From NCBI RefSeq assembly GCF_013415125.1, contig NZ_JACCDE010000004.1, positions 1-64,000 of the forward strand: a stretch of DNA of 64,000 bases, written 5' to 3'. The number at the start of each line of letters is the position of its first letter. The first letter of the stretch is position 1. The notes beneath the pieces were generated by a model that saw nothing but the letters and a program-made list of their open reading frames with translations, made no database searches and had not been told where the DNA came from. Positions 49,346 to 58,116 of the stretch are shown in pieces. This DNA comes from Vreelandella glaciei (GTDB taxonomy: Bacteria; Pseudomonadota; Gammaproteobacteria; Pseudomonadales; Halomonadaceae). A program made the translations under genes and the position numbers.

Positions 49346-50626
49346 ATGCTATGGATTTTTCTGGCTATTTTATTGGCCTCTATCGTTATTGGGTTACCTA
49401 TTGCCTTTGGCTTGGGCGTGGCGGCGCTGGTCATGGCGGTGCTATCTGATATTCCGCTGTCGATCATGATCGAGCAGTCGATTCGTGGTGTAAACAGCTT
49501 CCCGCTGCTCGCTATCCCGTTCTTTATTTTAGTCGGTGAGGTGATGAGCAATGGCGGTATCGCTCGTCGCTTGATGGAGCTGGCTGGCGCTTTGGTCGGC
49601 TTTATGCGCGGCGGGCTAGGGCAGGTTGCCATTACCGGTTCGATGTTCTTTGGTGGCATCAGTGGGTCAGCGGTGGCCGATACGGCTGCTACCGGCGCGA
49701 TGATGATTCCCTCCATGAAAGAGCAGGGCTACACCGCGGCTAATGCTACCGCGATCAACACCGTGTCCTCGGTGATCGGGATCATTATTCCGCCCTCCAT
49801 CCCGCTGATTCTGTACGGCATCGTCACTGAAACCTCGATTAGCCGCCTGTTTATCGCCGGTATCATTCCGGGTCTGTTGATTGGCTTTGCGCTGATGGTG
49901 ACCACCTATATTCTTGCTAAAAAGGATGGCGGCGGTGTGCAGCAGTTCCGCTGGGATCGCCTCTGGAAAGCCTTCAAAGATGCCTGGCTTGCGCTGGTAC
50001 TCCCGGTCATCGTAATTGGCGGTATTATTGGAGGTGTATTTACCGCAACCGAAGCGGCCGTAGCGGCATTGCTTTATGCGCTGGCTATTTCGCTGGTGGT
50101 TTACCGTGAGTTCAAGCTCAAAGAGCTCGGCGGTATGCTGATTCGTACTGCTCGTTTGACCGGTATGGTGATGATGCTGCTAGCGTTTGCGACGGTGATT
50201 GCTTGGTTCCTAACCATTAATATGGTGCCGCAAACCCTGGTCAGCCAAGTGCAGGCGATTACCCAAGACCCGTTCCTGTTACTGCTGATTGTGGCAACGT
50301 TGCTGTTGTTGGTGGGCTTTGTCATGGACTTGACTCCGGCCATGGTCATCATGGCGCCGATGCTAGCGCCTATTGTCACCTCGGTGGGCGTTGATGCGGC
50401 TTACTTTGGCGTACTAATGGCCTTTGTATTGGGCATCGGGCTGCTAACCCCGCCGGTTGGCACCTGCCTTTACGTCGGTTGTGGTGTGGGCAAAGTCTCC
50501 ATGGAGTCTTTGGTCAAAGCGATGCTACCTTACTACGTAGCGCTCCTCGTCGTGCTGGTGATCCTGATCGCCTTCCCGGGTATCGTTACCTGGCTGCCTG
50601 ATCTTACCGCTGTGCGCGGCAACTGA
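49346..50626 (+). CDS. TRAP transporter large permease (DctM)
   Basis: The 426-residue protein has about 12 helices and carries the Na+-driven transport path. DctM motifs are LLAIPFFILVGEVMSNGGIARRL near 52, GSMFFGGISGSAVADTAATGAMMIP near 91 and FGVLMAFVLGIGLLTPPVGTCLYVG near 350. It completes the three-part TRAP system with the two genes upstream. GGGAG precedes the ATG. Confidence 0.94.
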   Translation: MLWIFLAILLASIVIGLPIAFGLGVAALVMAVLSDIPLSIMIEQSIRGVNSFPLLAIPFFILVGEVMSNGGIARRLMELAGALVGFMRGGLGQVAITGSMFFGGISGSAVADTAATGAMMIPSMKEQGYTAANATAINTVSSVIGIIIPPSIPLILYGIVTETSISRLFIAGIIPGLLIGFALMVTTYILAKKDGGGVQQFRWDRLWKAFKDAWLALVLPVIVIGGIIGGVFTATEAAVAALLYALAISLVVYREFKLKELGGMLIRTARLTGMVMMLLAFATVIAWFLTINMVPQTLVSQVQAITQDPFLLLLIVATLLLLVGFVMDLTPAMVIMAPMLAPIVTSVGVDAAYFGVLMAFVLGIGLLTPPVGTCLYVGCGVGKVSMESLVKAMLPYYVALLVVLVILIAFPGIVTWLPDLTAVRGN

Positions 50627-50655
50627 GGTTCTTGGTAATGAATAGGAGAGCTTCT

Positions 50656-51183
50656 GTGAAGACCCTCTCGCATCGTATTTTAGTGATGGGTGTGTCTGGC
50701 TCTGGGAAGTCGCACATTGGCCGCCAGTTGGCCCAAACCGTAGGGGCGACGTTCATTGATGGCGACGATTACCATTCGCCCGCCAATGTAGCCAAAATGG
50801 CCAGCGGCACACCGCTCAATGACGATGACCGGAGCGAGTGGCTCGATACGTTGGCAGCGCTATTCGCCGAGTATCGGGCCAGAGATGCGTCGTTGGTGAT
50901 TGCCTGCTCAGGGTTGAAAAGGCGCTACCGTGACCGGCTGCGCCAAGGCGACTCAGCGCTGCAGATTCTCTACTTAGAGGGCACGCAAGAGCTGCTGCTT
51001 GAGCGGCTAGAAACCCGAGCAGGGCACTTCTTCAAAGGCGATACCATGTTGGCCAGTCAATTGGCTGATTTAGAACCGCCTGATGAAGAGGAGGCGTTTA
51101 ACGCCTCCATTGCCCTGTCGCCCATGCAAATCGTCGATCAATTTGCTGCCACGCTGCCGCTACCCAGCCGCACACTAAGCTAA
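50656..51183 (+). CDS. gntK: Gluconokinase
   Basis: The 175-residue kinase phosphorylates gluconate to 6-phosphogluconate with ATP. It has the P-loop MGVSGSGKSHIG near 11, DGDDYHSPANVAKMASGTPLNDDDR near 35 and IACSGLKRRYRDRLR near 82. The GTG at 50656 has AGGAGA 6 bases upstream and gives the standard length; starts at 50632/50638 precede that site. It follows the TRAP genes and so fixes their likely substrate as gluconate. Its last codons RTLS-stop are tandemly duplicated downstream. Confidence 0.93.
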   Translation: MKTLSHRILVMGVSGSGKSHIGRQLAQTVGATFIDGDDYHSPANVAKMASGTPLNDDDRSEWLDTLAALFAEYRARDASLVIACSGLKRRYRDRLRQGDSALQILYLEGTQELLLERLETRAGHFFKGDTMLASQLADLEPPDEEEAFNASIALSPMQIVDQFAATLPLPSRTLS

Positions 51184-51213
51184 CGCACACTAGGCTAACG
51201 CTCACTAGGCAAA
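51169..51213. repeat. 15-nt tandem repeat x3 across the gntK stop codon
   Basis: CGCACACTAAGCTAA, CGCACACTAGGCTAA and CGCTCACTAGGCAAA lie head to tail. The first contains the last gntK codons and stop; the others are outside the gene. Confidence 0.9.
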
Positions 51214-51226
51214 AGAGTTAATAGGT

Positions 51227-51259
51227 ATTGAGGCCGCTGATTGAAGGGGCGGCCTCAAT
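51227..51259. terminator. Hairpin after gntK
   Basis: ATTGAGGCCGC pairs perfectly with GCGGCCTCAAT, with an 11-base loop. No T-tract follows. It separates gntK from gntR. Confidence 0.6.
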
Positions 51260-51289
51260 GCTCCCCCACTGCATAAGGCAGTTACCCCT

Positions 51290-52285
51290 TTGAAGAAAAA
51301 ACGCCCCACCCTACAGGACATTGCCGACCACGTAGGGGCTACCAAAATGACGGTAAGCCGCTGCCTGCGTGAACCTGAAACGGTTTCGGAAGGGCTTCGT
51401 GAGCGCATTTTCTCGATTGCCGAACAGATTGGCTATATTCCCAACCGTGCGCCCGATTTACTTTCCAGGGCCACCAGTCATTCGATTGGCGTGCTGGTGC
51501 CGTCGCTGACCAACCAAGTGTTCGCCGATATCATTGTCGGCATTGAGGCGTTAACGGAACCAGCGGGCTATCATTTAATGCTCTCTCACTATGGCTATAG
51601 CCCTGAGCTTGAAGAGCGCAGCCTAGCTTCATTGCTTTCCTATAACGTCGATGGCGTTATCCTTTCTGACCGTGATCACACGCCGCGTAGCCTGCGTATG
51701 CTGGAAACCGCCGGGATCCCGATTGTCGAAATCATGGACACCCATCGCCCTCCGCTACAACAGACCGTGGGCTACGACAACGTACAAGCCGCCTATGACA
51801 TGGTGAGTGAGATGATCCGCCGCGGCCGTCGCCAAGTGATTTATCTGGCGGTTCGTTTGGATGAACGTACCCGGCAGCGTGAGTTGGGCTACCGCCGTGC
51901 CATGGAAGAGCACGGATTGCCGCCGGTGACGCTGCAAAGCACCCAACGCTCTTCTTATAGTGTGGGAGCAGCCCTACTCAAGCAGGTGTTAGTCGACTAC
52001 CCAGCAGCGGATGGCCTGTTTTGTACCAATGACGACGTTGCCGTAGGCGCTTACTTTGAATGCCAGCGACGCGGTATTGAGGTGCCTGGGCGCATGGCCT
52101 TGGCGGGCTTTCATGGCCACGATGTGGGCCATGTGATGACACCACGCTTGGCCAGCGTGGTGACACCGCGCCAGGCCATCGGCGAAGCAGCAGCGGGGCA
52201 GCTGTTAGCGCGTATTCGCGGTGAGCCACTGACCCAGAAAGTGGTGGATTTAGGCTACCGTATCGAAACAGGCATGACGCTATAG
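51290..52285 (+). CDS. gntR: LacI-family gluconate operon repressor GntR
   Basis: The 331-residue repressor begins KKKRPTLQDIADHVGATKMTVSRCLREPETVS, the LacI helix-turn-helix and hinge, and continues with VLVPSLTNQVFADIIVGIEALTEPAGYHLMLSHYGYSPE and FCTNDDVAVGAYFECQRRG. These match E. coli GntR almost throughout. It binds gluconate or its phosphate and controls uptake and kinase genes. The start is a TTG, consistent with the conserved MKKKRP beginning. A perfect GntR palindrome lies upstream of the TRAP genes. Confidence 0.93.
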   Translation: MKKKRPTLQDIADHVGATKMTVSRCLREPETVSEGLRERIFSIAEQIGYIPNRAPDLLSRATSHSIGVLVPSLTNQVFADIIVGIEALTEPAGYHLMLSHYGYSPELEERSLASLLSYNVDGVILSDRDHTPRSLRMLETAGIPIVEIMDTHRPPLQQTVGYDNVQAAYDMVSEMIRRGRRQVIYLAVRLDERTRQRELGYRRAMEEHGLPPVTLQSTQRSSYSVGAALLKQVLVDYPAADGLFCTNDDVAVGAYFECQRRGIEVPGRMALAGFHGHDVGHVMTPRLASVVTPRQAIGEAAAGQLLARIRGEPLTQKVVDLGYRIETGMTL

Positions 52286-52355
52286 GCCATGCTTTTGAGT
52301 AGCGATCACCATTGTGAGTGGCTAAAGTAGCCTTTTTACTTGTCGCGAGGCTGCC

Positions 52356-53204
52356 GTGCAGATTACCCAACTCAACATCTACCCCGTAAAGTCGCTAAAA
52401 GGCATCAGCGTTAATCACAGCGAGCTACAAGAGCACGGGCTCGCCTGGGATCGCCGCTGGATGTTGGTGGACGCCCAGCAACGCTTTATTACCCAGCGAC
52501 AACTCCCTGCGCTCGCCACCATTGAGGTCGCTCTCACCGATGAGTACTTGGTGCTATCTCACCCTGGCGTTGACCCAATGAACATACCGCTGGCAGAACC
52601 CGCCGGTAATTTGCGCCTGGTCAGCGTGTGGAATGATCACTGTAAAGCTCTGCCGGAGAGCGAAGATGTTTCTCGCTGGTTAGTCGCTGCCTTGGGCGCA
52701 CAGGCCCAAGGGCTGAGTTTGGTGCGTTTTGCGACTGAATTTACCCGGTCAGTCGAAGAGGATTTTCTTGACGGTGGAGCGGCGCATACCTACTTTTCCG
52801 ATGGTTACCCGTTTCTGATAACGTCCACGGGCTCGTTGGACGCACTTAATCAAGCGTTGGTGGCAAAAGGGGGCACGCCAGTGCCCATGAACCGTTTCCG
52901 GCCCAATATTGTGGTAGAGAGCGATGAAGCGTGGGCTGAAGACCGTTGGGCGACGCTTTCTGAACAAAAGGGAGCTTTCCAACTAGCGTTGCGCAAGCCC
53001 TGTAAGCGCTGCAAAATCACTACCATCGATCAGTATACGGCGACAGTACCAGCTCCTGCTGAGCCGCTAAAAACCTTGATTGAGCTTAATACTCAGCCCG
53101 CCTTGAAAGGCGCCCACTTTGGCCAGAACGCCACATTGCTCGAAGGCGCAGGCAGCATTATTCGTGTGAAGGATAGACTGGCGGCGGCGTCTCGCGACGC
53201 TTGA
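52356..53204 (+). CDS. MOSC domain protein (YcbX-like)
   Basis: The 282-residue protein has the N-terminal MOSC_N beta-barrel (QLNIYPVKSLKGISVNHSELQEHGLAWDRRWMLVD) and a MOSC domain with the molybdenum-cofactor Cys in RKPCKRCKITTID near 210. YcbX-type proteins reduce N-hydroxylated compounds using molybdenum cofactor. The GTG start has GAGG upstream. Its 3' end overlaps the convergent EamA gene by 47 bases. The molybdate importer elsewhere in the window would supply the metal. Confidence 0.9.
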   Translation: MQITQLNIYPVKSLKGISVNHSELQEHGLAWDRRWMLVDAQQRFITQRQLPALATIEVALTDEYLVLSHPGVDPMNIPLAEPAGNLRLVSVWNDHCKALPESEDVSRWLVAALGAQAQGLSLVRFATEFTRSVEEDFLDGGAAHTYFSDGYPFLITSTGSLDALNQALVAKGGTPVPMNRFRPNIVVESDEAWAEDRWATLSEQKGAFQLALRKPCKRCKITTIDQYTATVPAPAEPLKTLIELNTQPALKGAHFGQNATLLEGAGSIIRVKDRLAAASRDA

Positions 53205-54063
53205 CGCGTAGCAGTTTAGTGGCGATTGCCGTGCCGATCAGGGTAATGACCATACCCGCGATAATCTGAACGTTTAGCGTCTCTCCCAGCAGTAGATAAC
53301 CCCATATTAGCGCGCTCACCGGCACCAGGAACGTCACCGTTGAGGTGGCGGTGGCGCCCGCGCTGGCGAGTAAGCCGAAGTAGAGCAGGAAGGCCAGGGT
53401 GGTGCTTAGCGCTGCCAGTGCCAGTGCGTTTCCCCAGGCCAGAGTGCTAATGGGCTCGCTTGGCCATAATAGAATGCCAGGAATCAGCAGCACTAACGCT
53501 GACATGGCACTGCTGCCTGCGGCGAGTACACGTGTGGGCAGATGGCCAAGGCGCGTTTTCGAGTAGTTGCCTGCAATGCCATAGCAAAAAGTGGCGCCTA
53601 AGACAGCCAAAATAAACCAGCCGTCACCGCCCAGGGCGAAATCAAGTCGATCCGCTGAGAGCACATAGACTCCCAGCAGTGCCAGGGCGAGGCCTAAGTA
53701 CTGCTGGCGCTGTATGGCGGTAGCGAAAAACAGTGCGCCGATCAGTGCAGTAAAAATCGGCGTGGTAGCGTTAATTAATGAGGTAAAGCCCGCCTCTAGT
53801 CGCGTAGTGGCAAGTGCCAATAACGAAAAGGGCAGTACGTGATTCACAATACCTAAAAAAAGCAGCGGGCCCTTATGCTGCCAGATCAATCGCAGGTAAT
53901 GCAGGCTGATCAACAGCGGCATCAATAGCAGTGCGCCAATTCCCATACGTACCAACACTAACGGTACCGCCCCGAATTCGGGGGCGGCCACGCGCATAAA
54001 GATAAACGAAAGGCCCCACAGGGAAGAGAGCAGAATCAAGCGCAGCGCATCAGCTGATGACAT
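53158..54063 (-). CDS. EamA/DMT family transporter
   Basis: The 301-residue protein has ten helices in two EamA repeats: ILLSSLWGLSFIFMRVAAPEFGAVPLVLVRMGIGALL at the N-terminus and LGATFCYGIAGNYSKTRL near 155. Such transporters export amino acids or metabolites; the substrate is unknown. The C-terminal end overlaps the MOSC gene, so the two are convergent with shared ends. Confidence 0.9.
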   Translation of the reverse strand: MSSADALRLILLSSLWGLSFIFMRVAAPEFGAVPLVLVRMGIGALLLMPLLISLHYLRLIWQHKGPLLFLGIVNHVLPFSLLALATTRLEAGFTSLINATTPIFTALIGALFFATAIQRQQYLGLALALLGVYVLSADRLDFALGGDGWFILAVLGATFCYGIAGNYSKTRLGHLPTRVLAAGSSAMSALVLLIPGILLWPSEPISTLAWGNALALAALSTTLAFLLYFGLLASAGATATSTVTFLVPVSALIWGYLLLGETLNVQIIAGMVITLIGTAIATKLLRVKRRETPPPVYPSHE

Positions 54064-54233
54064 GGCGTGTCCTTAACAGTAACGCAGTTAGGTAGCTAAC
54101 TAGCTTACGGCTGAACGAGAGTCGATGGAAGCGATGGAAGTACGGGGGCGGCAGAGAAACAAAAAATCAGCTACGCTGGTGAGGTGGTCAAGCGGCAACC
54201 GTCGCCGGGCCCACACAGACATTTACACTTGAC

Positions 54234-54251
54234 AATATGTTTACGCATATT
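54234..54251. promoter_or_regulatory. Palindrome in osmC-like promoter
   Basis: AATATG-TTTACG-CATATT is a perfect 6-base inverted repeat, 21-38 bases before the OsmC-like start, overlapping TTGACA and a possible -10 (CATATT). It is a candidate operator. Confidence 0.4.
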
Positions 54252-54271
54252 GGCACACACAAGGAGTTGTT

Positions 54272-54694
54272 ATGGATCGTACAGCTAGCGCACGTTGGGA
54301 AGGTGGTCTTAAGGATGGCAAAGGCACCATTTCAACCGAAAGTGGCGTTTTAGATGCCAGTTACTCCTTCAGCAAGCGCTTTGAAGATGAAAAAGGCACT
54401 AATCCTGAGGAACTGATTGGTGCAGCACACGCCAGCTGCTTCTCCATGGCGCTCTCCATGATTTTAGGTGAGAAAGGCTATACTGCTGATTCTATTGAGA
54501 CCAGCGCTAAAGTAACCCTTTCCCAGAGCGATGTAGGGTTTGATATTTCTAAAATCCATCTGGATGTAGTCGCTGCCATCAGTGGCGCCGACGACGCAGC
54601 TTTCCAGGAAGCAGCGGAAACGGCGAAAGCTAATTGCCCTGTTTCCAAAGTCCTTAATGCGGATATCAGCATGACGGCCAAACTGAAAGCCTAA
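54272..54694 (+). CDS. osmC: OsmC family peroxiredoxin-like protein
   Basis: The 140-residue protein follows OsmC: ASARWEGGLKDGKGTISTESG near the start, GTNPEELIGAAHASCFSMALSMIL near 46 with the first Cys, and ANCPVSKVLNADI near 121 with the second. OsmC reduces organic hydroperoxides and is induced by osmotic stress in E. coli. AAGGAG precedes the ATG. Confidence 0.92.
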   Translation: MDRTASARWEGGLKDGKGTISTESGVLDASYSFSKRFEDEKGTNPEELIGAAHASCFSMALSMILGEKGYTADSIETSAKVTLSQSDVGFDISKIHLDVVAAISGADDAAFQEAAETAKANCPVSKVLNADISMTAKLKA

Positions 54695-54832
54695 TTTTTA
54701 TTTAGGCTATAGTTTGCTCATAAGTAGGTGGTTTTCTTAACATAGATGGCTTGCGTACAAGCAGTGTGCGCGAGCCATTTTGCTGCCTGAGTTGATTAGA
54801 ATCTTTTAAATATTTTTTAATGGCAAACATTA

Positions 54833-54860
54833 AAAAGCCTTGGCCATTGCCAAGGCTTTT
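54833..54860 (-). terminator. Terminator of PRC-barrel gene
   Basis: AAAAGCCTTGGC pairs perfectly with GCCAAGGCTTTT with a 4-base loop; on the minus strand it is followed by T-rich sequence. Confidence 0.8.
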
Positions 54861-54876
54861 AGTAACTAATGAGCGC

Positions 54877-55302
54877 TTATTCGTCGTTATCGTTGTCGCG
54901 GTTATACTCTTCAGCTGCTTCAAGCGCATCTTCTGACGCATTAACGGAAATGACATAGTCTTCGCCATCTTCGTCTTTTGTCAGCTCAAGTGAGTCCCAT
55001 TCGATAGCGACGTTTTTCTCGCCCATACCGAGGAAGCCACCAACGCCCACCACGACAGCGTTGATTTGACCGTCTTCATCAATTACTAGATCGGTGATGG
55101 TGCCGATATCTTCGTCATCTTCAACGCTGCTTTTGACTTGATTGCCAGTTAAGGCATCAGCATGGAAAGTGTTTTCTGGCGCTTCTGTTAAGTAAGTCGC
55201 TTCCATGGTGGTGGTATTCTCTTCAGCATTCACACTGCCAGCGGCAAACATAAAGGCTGGAACCATGAGAGTACCTAGAATAGCGGGTTTAATATTTTTC
55301 AT
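54877..55302 (-). CDS. Secreted PRC-barrel domain protein
   Basis: The 141-residue protein has a signal peptide cleaved near GSVNAEE and a PRC-barrel domain: DEDIGTITDLVIDEDGQINAVVVGVGGFLGMGEKNVAIEWDSL-like segments from about 60. It ends in a very acidic tail (EEYNRDNDNDE), common in halophile periplasmic proteins. AAGGAG precedes the start at 55302. PRC barrels bind other proteins or small molecules; the role here is unknown. Confidence 0.85.
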   Translation of the reverse strand: MKNIKPAILGTLMVPAFMFAAGSVNAEENTTTMEATYLTEAPENTFHADALTGNQVKSSVEDDEDIGTITDLVIDEDGQINAVVVGVGGFLGMGEKNVAIEWDSLELTKDEDGEDYVISVNASEDALEAAEEYNRDNDNDE

Positions 55303-55725
55303 TTTGCTTGCTCCTTGCGATTTTATTGAGCTTAACGACTCCGCGTAACAACCCGAATAAATCAATAGTGTCGATTTTGGCTTCGTTTAAAATAAACGAT
55401 AGCTACCCCGATACTATTATTCCTGAGTGTGTTAATTATCCTGGCGATGTAATGCATCAGGATAATTGACGCTATCTTGCGCTTCACTGCGCTAAGACAG
55501 CTATCAGGTTAGTTGCTGTGTTCAAAAATACAACCTTTCAATTGAAACTTTTAGGTAACACGATCGTTTCAGTTTCACGCCCATTGGCCTAGGCCCGTGC
55601 CCTAGTGCGACAGTCTGTCGAGTTGACCCGCTCCCGCCCAGTGTTCATATTCGTCTCCAAATGACTCGCTTTTTGTCCACGGTTTGATAAAAAGCGAGGT
55701 CGCATAAAAAGGAGAATCCCTGACC
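55303..55725. other. 423-base divergent intergenic region
   Basis: No gene is evident. The AT-rich region must carry promoters for the PRC-barrel gene and the L,D-transpeptidase gene. At 55434-55467 AATTATCCT/AGGATAATT flank an inner GATG/CATC stem, forming an extended hairpin that may be regulatory. Confidence 0.5.
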
Positions 55726-56682
55726 ATGACATCTCGCCCTTTGCAGTATTTAAAGCAGTTCTGCGTCAGCAGCGTTGCGCTAGGCGCTTGGCTATTAGCC
55801 TCAAGCGCTGTAGCCGATAGCAGCGAACTGCCCAAAGGCCATTTTCTGCTGCCTGAAGAGGGCAATATGGTGGGCCAAGTGTATACCGTTACGGCAACCG
55901 AAGAGGATACGCTGCTGGACATTGCCCGGGCGCACAACGTGGGCTACGAAGAAATTCGTATGGCCAACCCGGATACCAGCCTCTGGGTACCGGGAGAAGG
56001 TACCGCGGTGACGATCCCTGGGCAGTATATTCTTCCCGATGAGGCGCGCAGCGGCATTGTGATCAACGTAGCGGAGCTGCGCCTTTACTACTACCCCGAG
56101 GTAGCCGAGGGCGAGACGCCGCGGGTCGAAACATACCCTATTGGTATCGGCAGGGATGCTTATAACACCCCGCTGGGCATTACCGAAACCACCATGCGGC
56201 TTGAAAACCCTGCCTGGTATCCACCTGAGTCTATTCGCCGTGAAGCCGCTGAACGGGGCGACCCAGCCCCTGCAGTGGTTCCCCCTGGTGCCGATAATCC
56301 CTTGGGTGAATACGCTATTTTGCTGGATATTCCCGGTTACCTGATCCATGGCACCAACCAGCCCGATGGTATTGGTATGCGGGCTAGCCGAGGCTGTATC
56401 CGCATGCACCCGGAAGACATCGAGTCGGTCTTCTGGCGGGTGCCGGTAGGCACTCAGGTCAACATTATCGATTCGCCGATCAAAGTAGGCTGGGGTGAAG
56501 GGAAAGAGAGTTACATACAGGCCTTCACAGCAACGGATGAGCAAGCATTTGGTATGGAAACGCTGTTAAACGTTGTTGGTTTAATTGAACAGCATGACGG
56601 TGGAAACACTGCCAGCATCAACTACGAGCAGGTAAGTGAAATATTAGAGCGAGCGAATGGCCAGATCGTGCCGATTAGCTAA
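55726..56682 (+). CDS. L,D-transpeptidase (YkuD) with LysM-like domain
   Basis: The 318-residue envelope enzyme has a signal peptide (to about ASSAVADS), a LysM-like segment (YTVTATEEDTLLDIARAHNVGYEEIRMANP, about 53-85) and a YkuD domain with HGTNQPDGIGM and SRGCIRM near 210-230 holding the catalytic His and Cys. It links peptidoglycan stems 3-3 or attaches lipoproteins, as in E. coli ErfK/YbiS/YcfS. It lies alone, divergent from the PRC-barrel gene. Confidence 0.93.
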   Translation: MTSRPLQYLKQFCVSSVALGAWLLASSAVADSSELPKGHFLLPEEGNMVGQVYTVTATEEDTLLDIARAHNVGYEEIRMANPDTSLWVPGEGTAVTIPGQYILPDEARSGIVINVAELRLYYYPEVAEGETPRVETYPIGIGRDAYNTPLGITETTMRLENPAWYPPESIRREAAERGDPAPAVVPPGADNPLGEYAILLDIPGYLIHGTNQPDGIGMRASRGCIRMHPEDIESVFWRVPVGTQVNIIDSPIKVGWGEGKESYIQAFTATDEQAFGMETLLNVVGLIEQHDGGNTASINYEQVSEILERANGQIVPIS

Positions 56683-56685
56683 ATG

Positions 56686-57354
56686 CTAGCGTGCTGGATC
56701 CAGCACCCCACCCAGTGATGCATTGCTCCGAAACCAGCCCGCAATGCTAGTACGCGGGCAGCGGGTAGGTAGCACTTCGTGGGGAATGGTTTCAGATAAG
56801 AAGCAGGCGAAGGTGCCTGCTTCGGGTACCACCCGGGCGACCTCTTGGCTGGGGTCGTCAGGGTGGTAGATCACCATCTCACCGCCACCGTCGCTGGGCC
56901 AGTCTGGCGTCAAATAGCCGACCGTAGATATCACGCGGTTGGCACGGCCGCGAAAGCTATCCAGGTGACGTTGATAAAAAGCCCCCGGTGGATAGTGGGC
57001 AAAGTGGGCCTCGTACTCAAATAAGCCCAAAAACAGCGCGTGGTTAAGCGCCTGCTGTAGCTCGCTCATGGCGTCTAAGTATCGCCGTTGGGCAGCGCTT
57101 TCTCGATCGAGCCAATGAATAGCGTCACCGCGGATATCTTTACGCAGCAGGTGCTGTTGGCCGCGACCAATGCCCGCTTCATCCAGTCCATTATAGGCCG
57201 CCCGGTGTAGAAGCTCATTATTTAGCGCGTCGCACAGTGCCAGGTCAATAACTCCGCGGCCCACATACCAGCCCTGTTCAACCAGCGCATCGACAAGAGC
57301 GACCTGCGTCGCGGGCTGAAGCGCAGGTGATGACGTAGCAACACTGGGAGTCAT
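56686..57354 (-). CDS. 2-oxoglutarate/Fe(II) oxygenase (SM-20-like)
   Basis: The 222-residue protein has the 2OG-Fe(II) pattern H-x-D...H...R: QRHLDSFRGRANRVISTVGYL near 134, ETIPHEVLPTRCPRTSIAGWFR near 188. Such enzymes hydroxylate proteins or small molecules; the substrate is unknown. Its ATG overlaps the stop of the Nudix gene upstream by 4 bases, so both are translated together. Confidence 0.88.
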   Translation of the reverse strand: MTPSVATSSPALQPATQVALVDALVEQGWYVGRGVIDLALCDALNNELLHRAAYNGLDEAGIGRGQQHLLRKDIRGDAIHWLDRESAAQRRYLDAMSELQQALNHALFLGLFEYEAHFAHYPPGAFYQRHLDSFRGRANRVISTVGYLTPDWPSDGGGEMVIYHPDDPSQEVARVVPEAGTFACFLSETIPHEVLPTRCPRTSIAGWFRSNASLGGVLDPAR

Positions 57355-58022
57355 TGGTTGGATCTCGATGGCGCCGAACTGGAAACGGTCGTAGAGGATG
57401 TAGAAAGACGGTTTTTGCGCTCAGGGTGGTGGCGCAGCGGCCCCTGGGGGCGCTGATATAAATCAATTGGCATGCCAAAGCCTTCCGCCAGCAATTCCAC
57501 CAGCATCATCGCCGAAAGCCCCCAAATCACATGGCCGTCCACATGATAGCTGGGCACGTAGTGGGCAACGCCATCCACGGTAATTACGTCGGTATGCGTA
57601 CGGTGATCGTCTAGAAAGTGACTTAGCGGCACTTCAAAAATAGCGTCTAGCTCGCCGGGGTCGGCAATCAGCGGTAAATCCGGCGGAATAATGCCCACCC
57701 AGGGGGTAACGCGAATACCGTGCAGGGAAATAACGTCCGACAGCCGCCCCAGGGGTTGCACCAGAGCGGGGTCGAGGGCAATCTCCTCTTCTGCCTCGCG
57801 CAGCGCGGTGGCGTAAAGGTCGCTATCAAAGGGCTCGCGCTTGCCGCCTGGGAACGCAACCTGACCGCTATGAGTGCTCAAATGGTTGGCCCTGCGGGTA
57901 AACAGCAAGGTAGGCGCTGGGCGTTCGACAATCGGCAACAGCACGGCGGCCTCGGGCATCACGATGTGATCCAAGCGTTGAGGGGTTAGCTGTTGCAGCT
58001 GTTTACGCAGTTTCTCTAACAT
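57351..58022 (-). CDS. Nudix hydrolase, CoA-pyrophosphatase (NudL)-like
   Basis: The 223-residue protein has the CoA-type signature LSTHSGQVAFPGGKREP near 54 followed by the Nudix box core REAEEEIALD. NudL-type enzymes split CoA and its thioesters to phosphopantetheine and 3',5'-ADP. The start at 58022 gives the usual length; the frame stays open upstream to 58097. It overlaps the oxygenase gene by 4 bases. Its C-terminal tail (about 20 residues, Ser/Thr-rich) is longer than usual. Confidence 0.87.
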   Translation of the reverse strand: MLEKLRKQLQQLTPQRLDHIVMPEAAVLLPIVERPAPTLLFTRRANHLSTHSGQVAFPGGKREPFDSDLYATALREAEEEIALDPALVQPLGRLSDVISLHGIRVTPWVGIIPPDLPLIADPGELDAIFEVPLSHFLDDHRTHTDVITVDGVAHYVPSYHVDGHVIWGLSAMMLVELLAEGFGMPIDLYQRPQGPLRHHPERKNRLSTSSTTVSSSAPSRSNQ

Positions 58023-58116
58023 GGGGCATCCCGTTACTTTGTTCTCTTTTACCCAGCAGCGGTCGTTGACGTCAAGCGCGTCGAGGCTTCTATTCACTAG
58101 CCGTTGAGAATACGCG

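Noticed and set aside
55801-56544. 247-residue minus-strand frame
   Set aside because: It is antisense to the L,D-transpeptidase, whose catalytic motif is clear.
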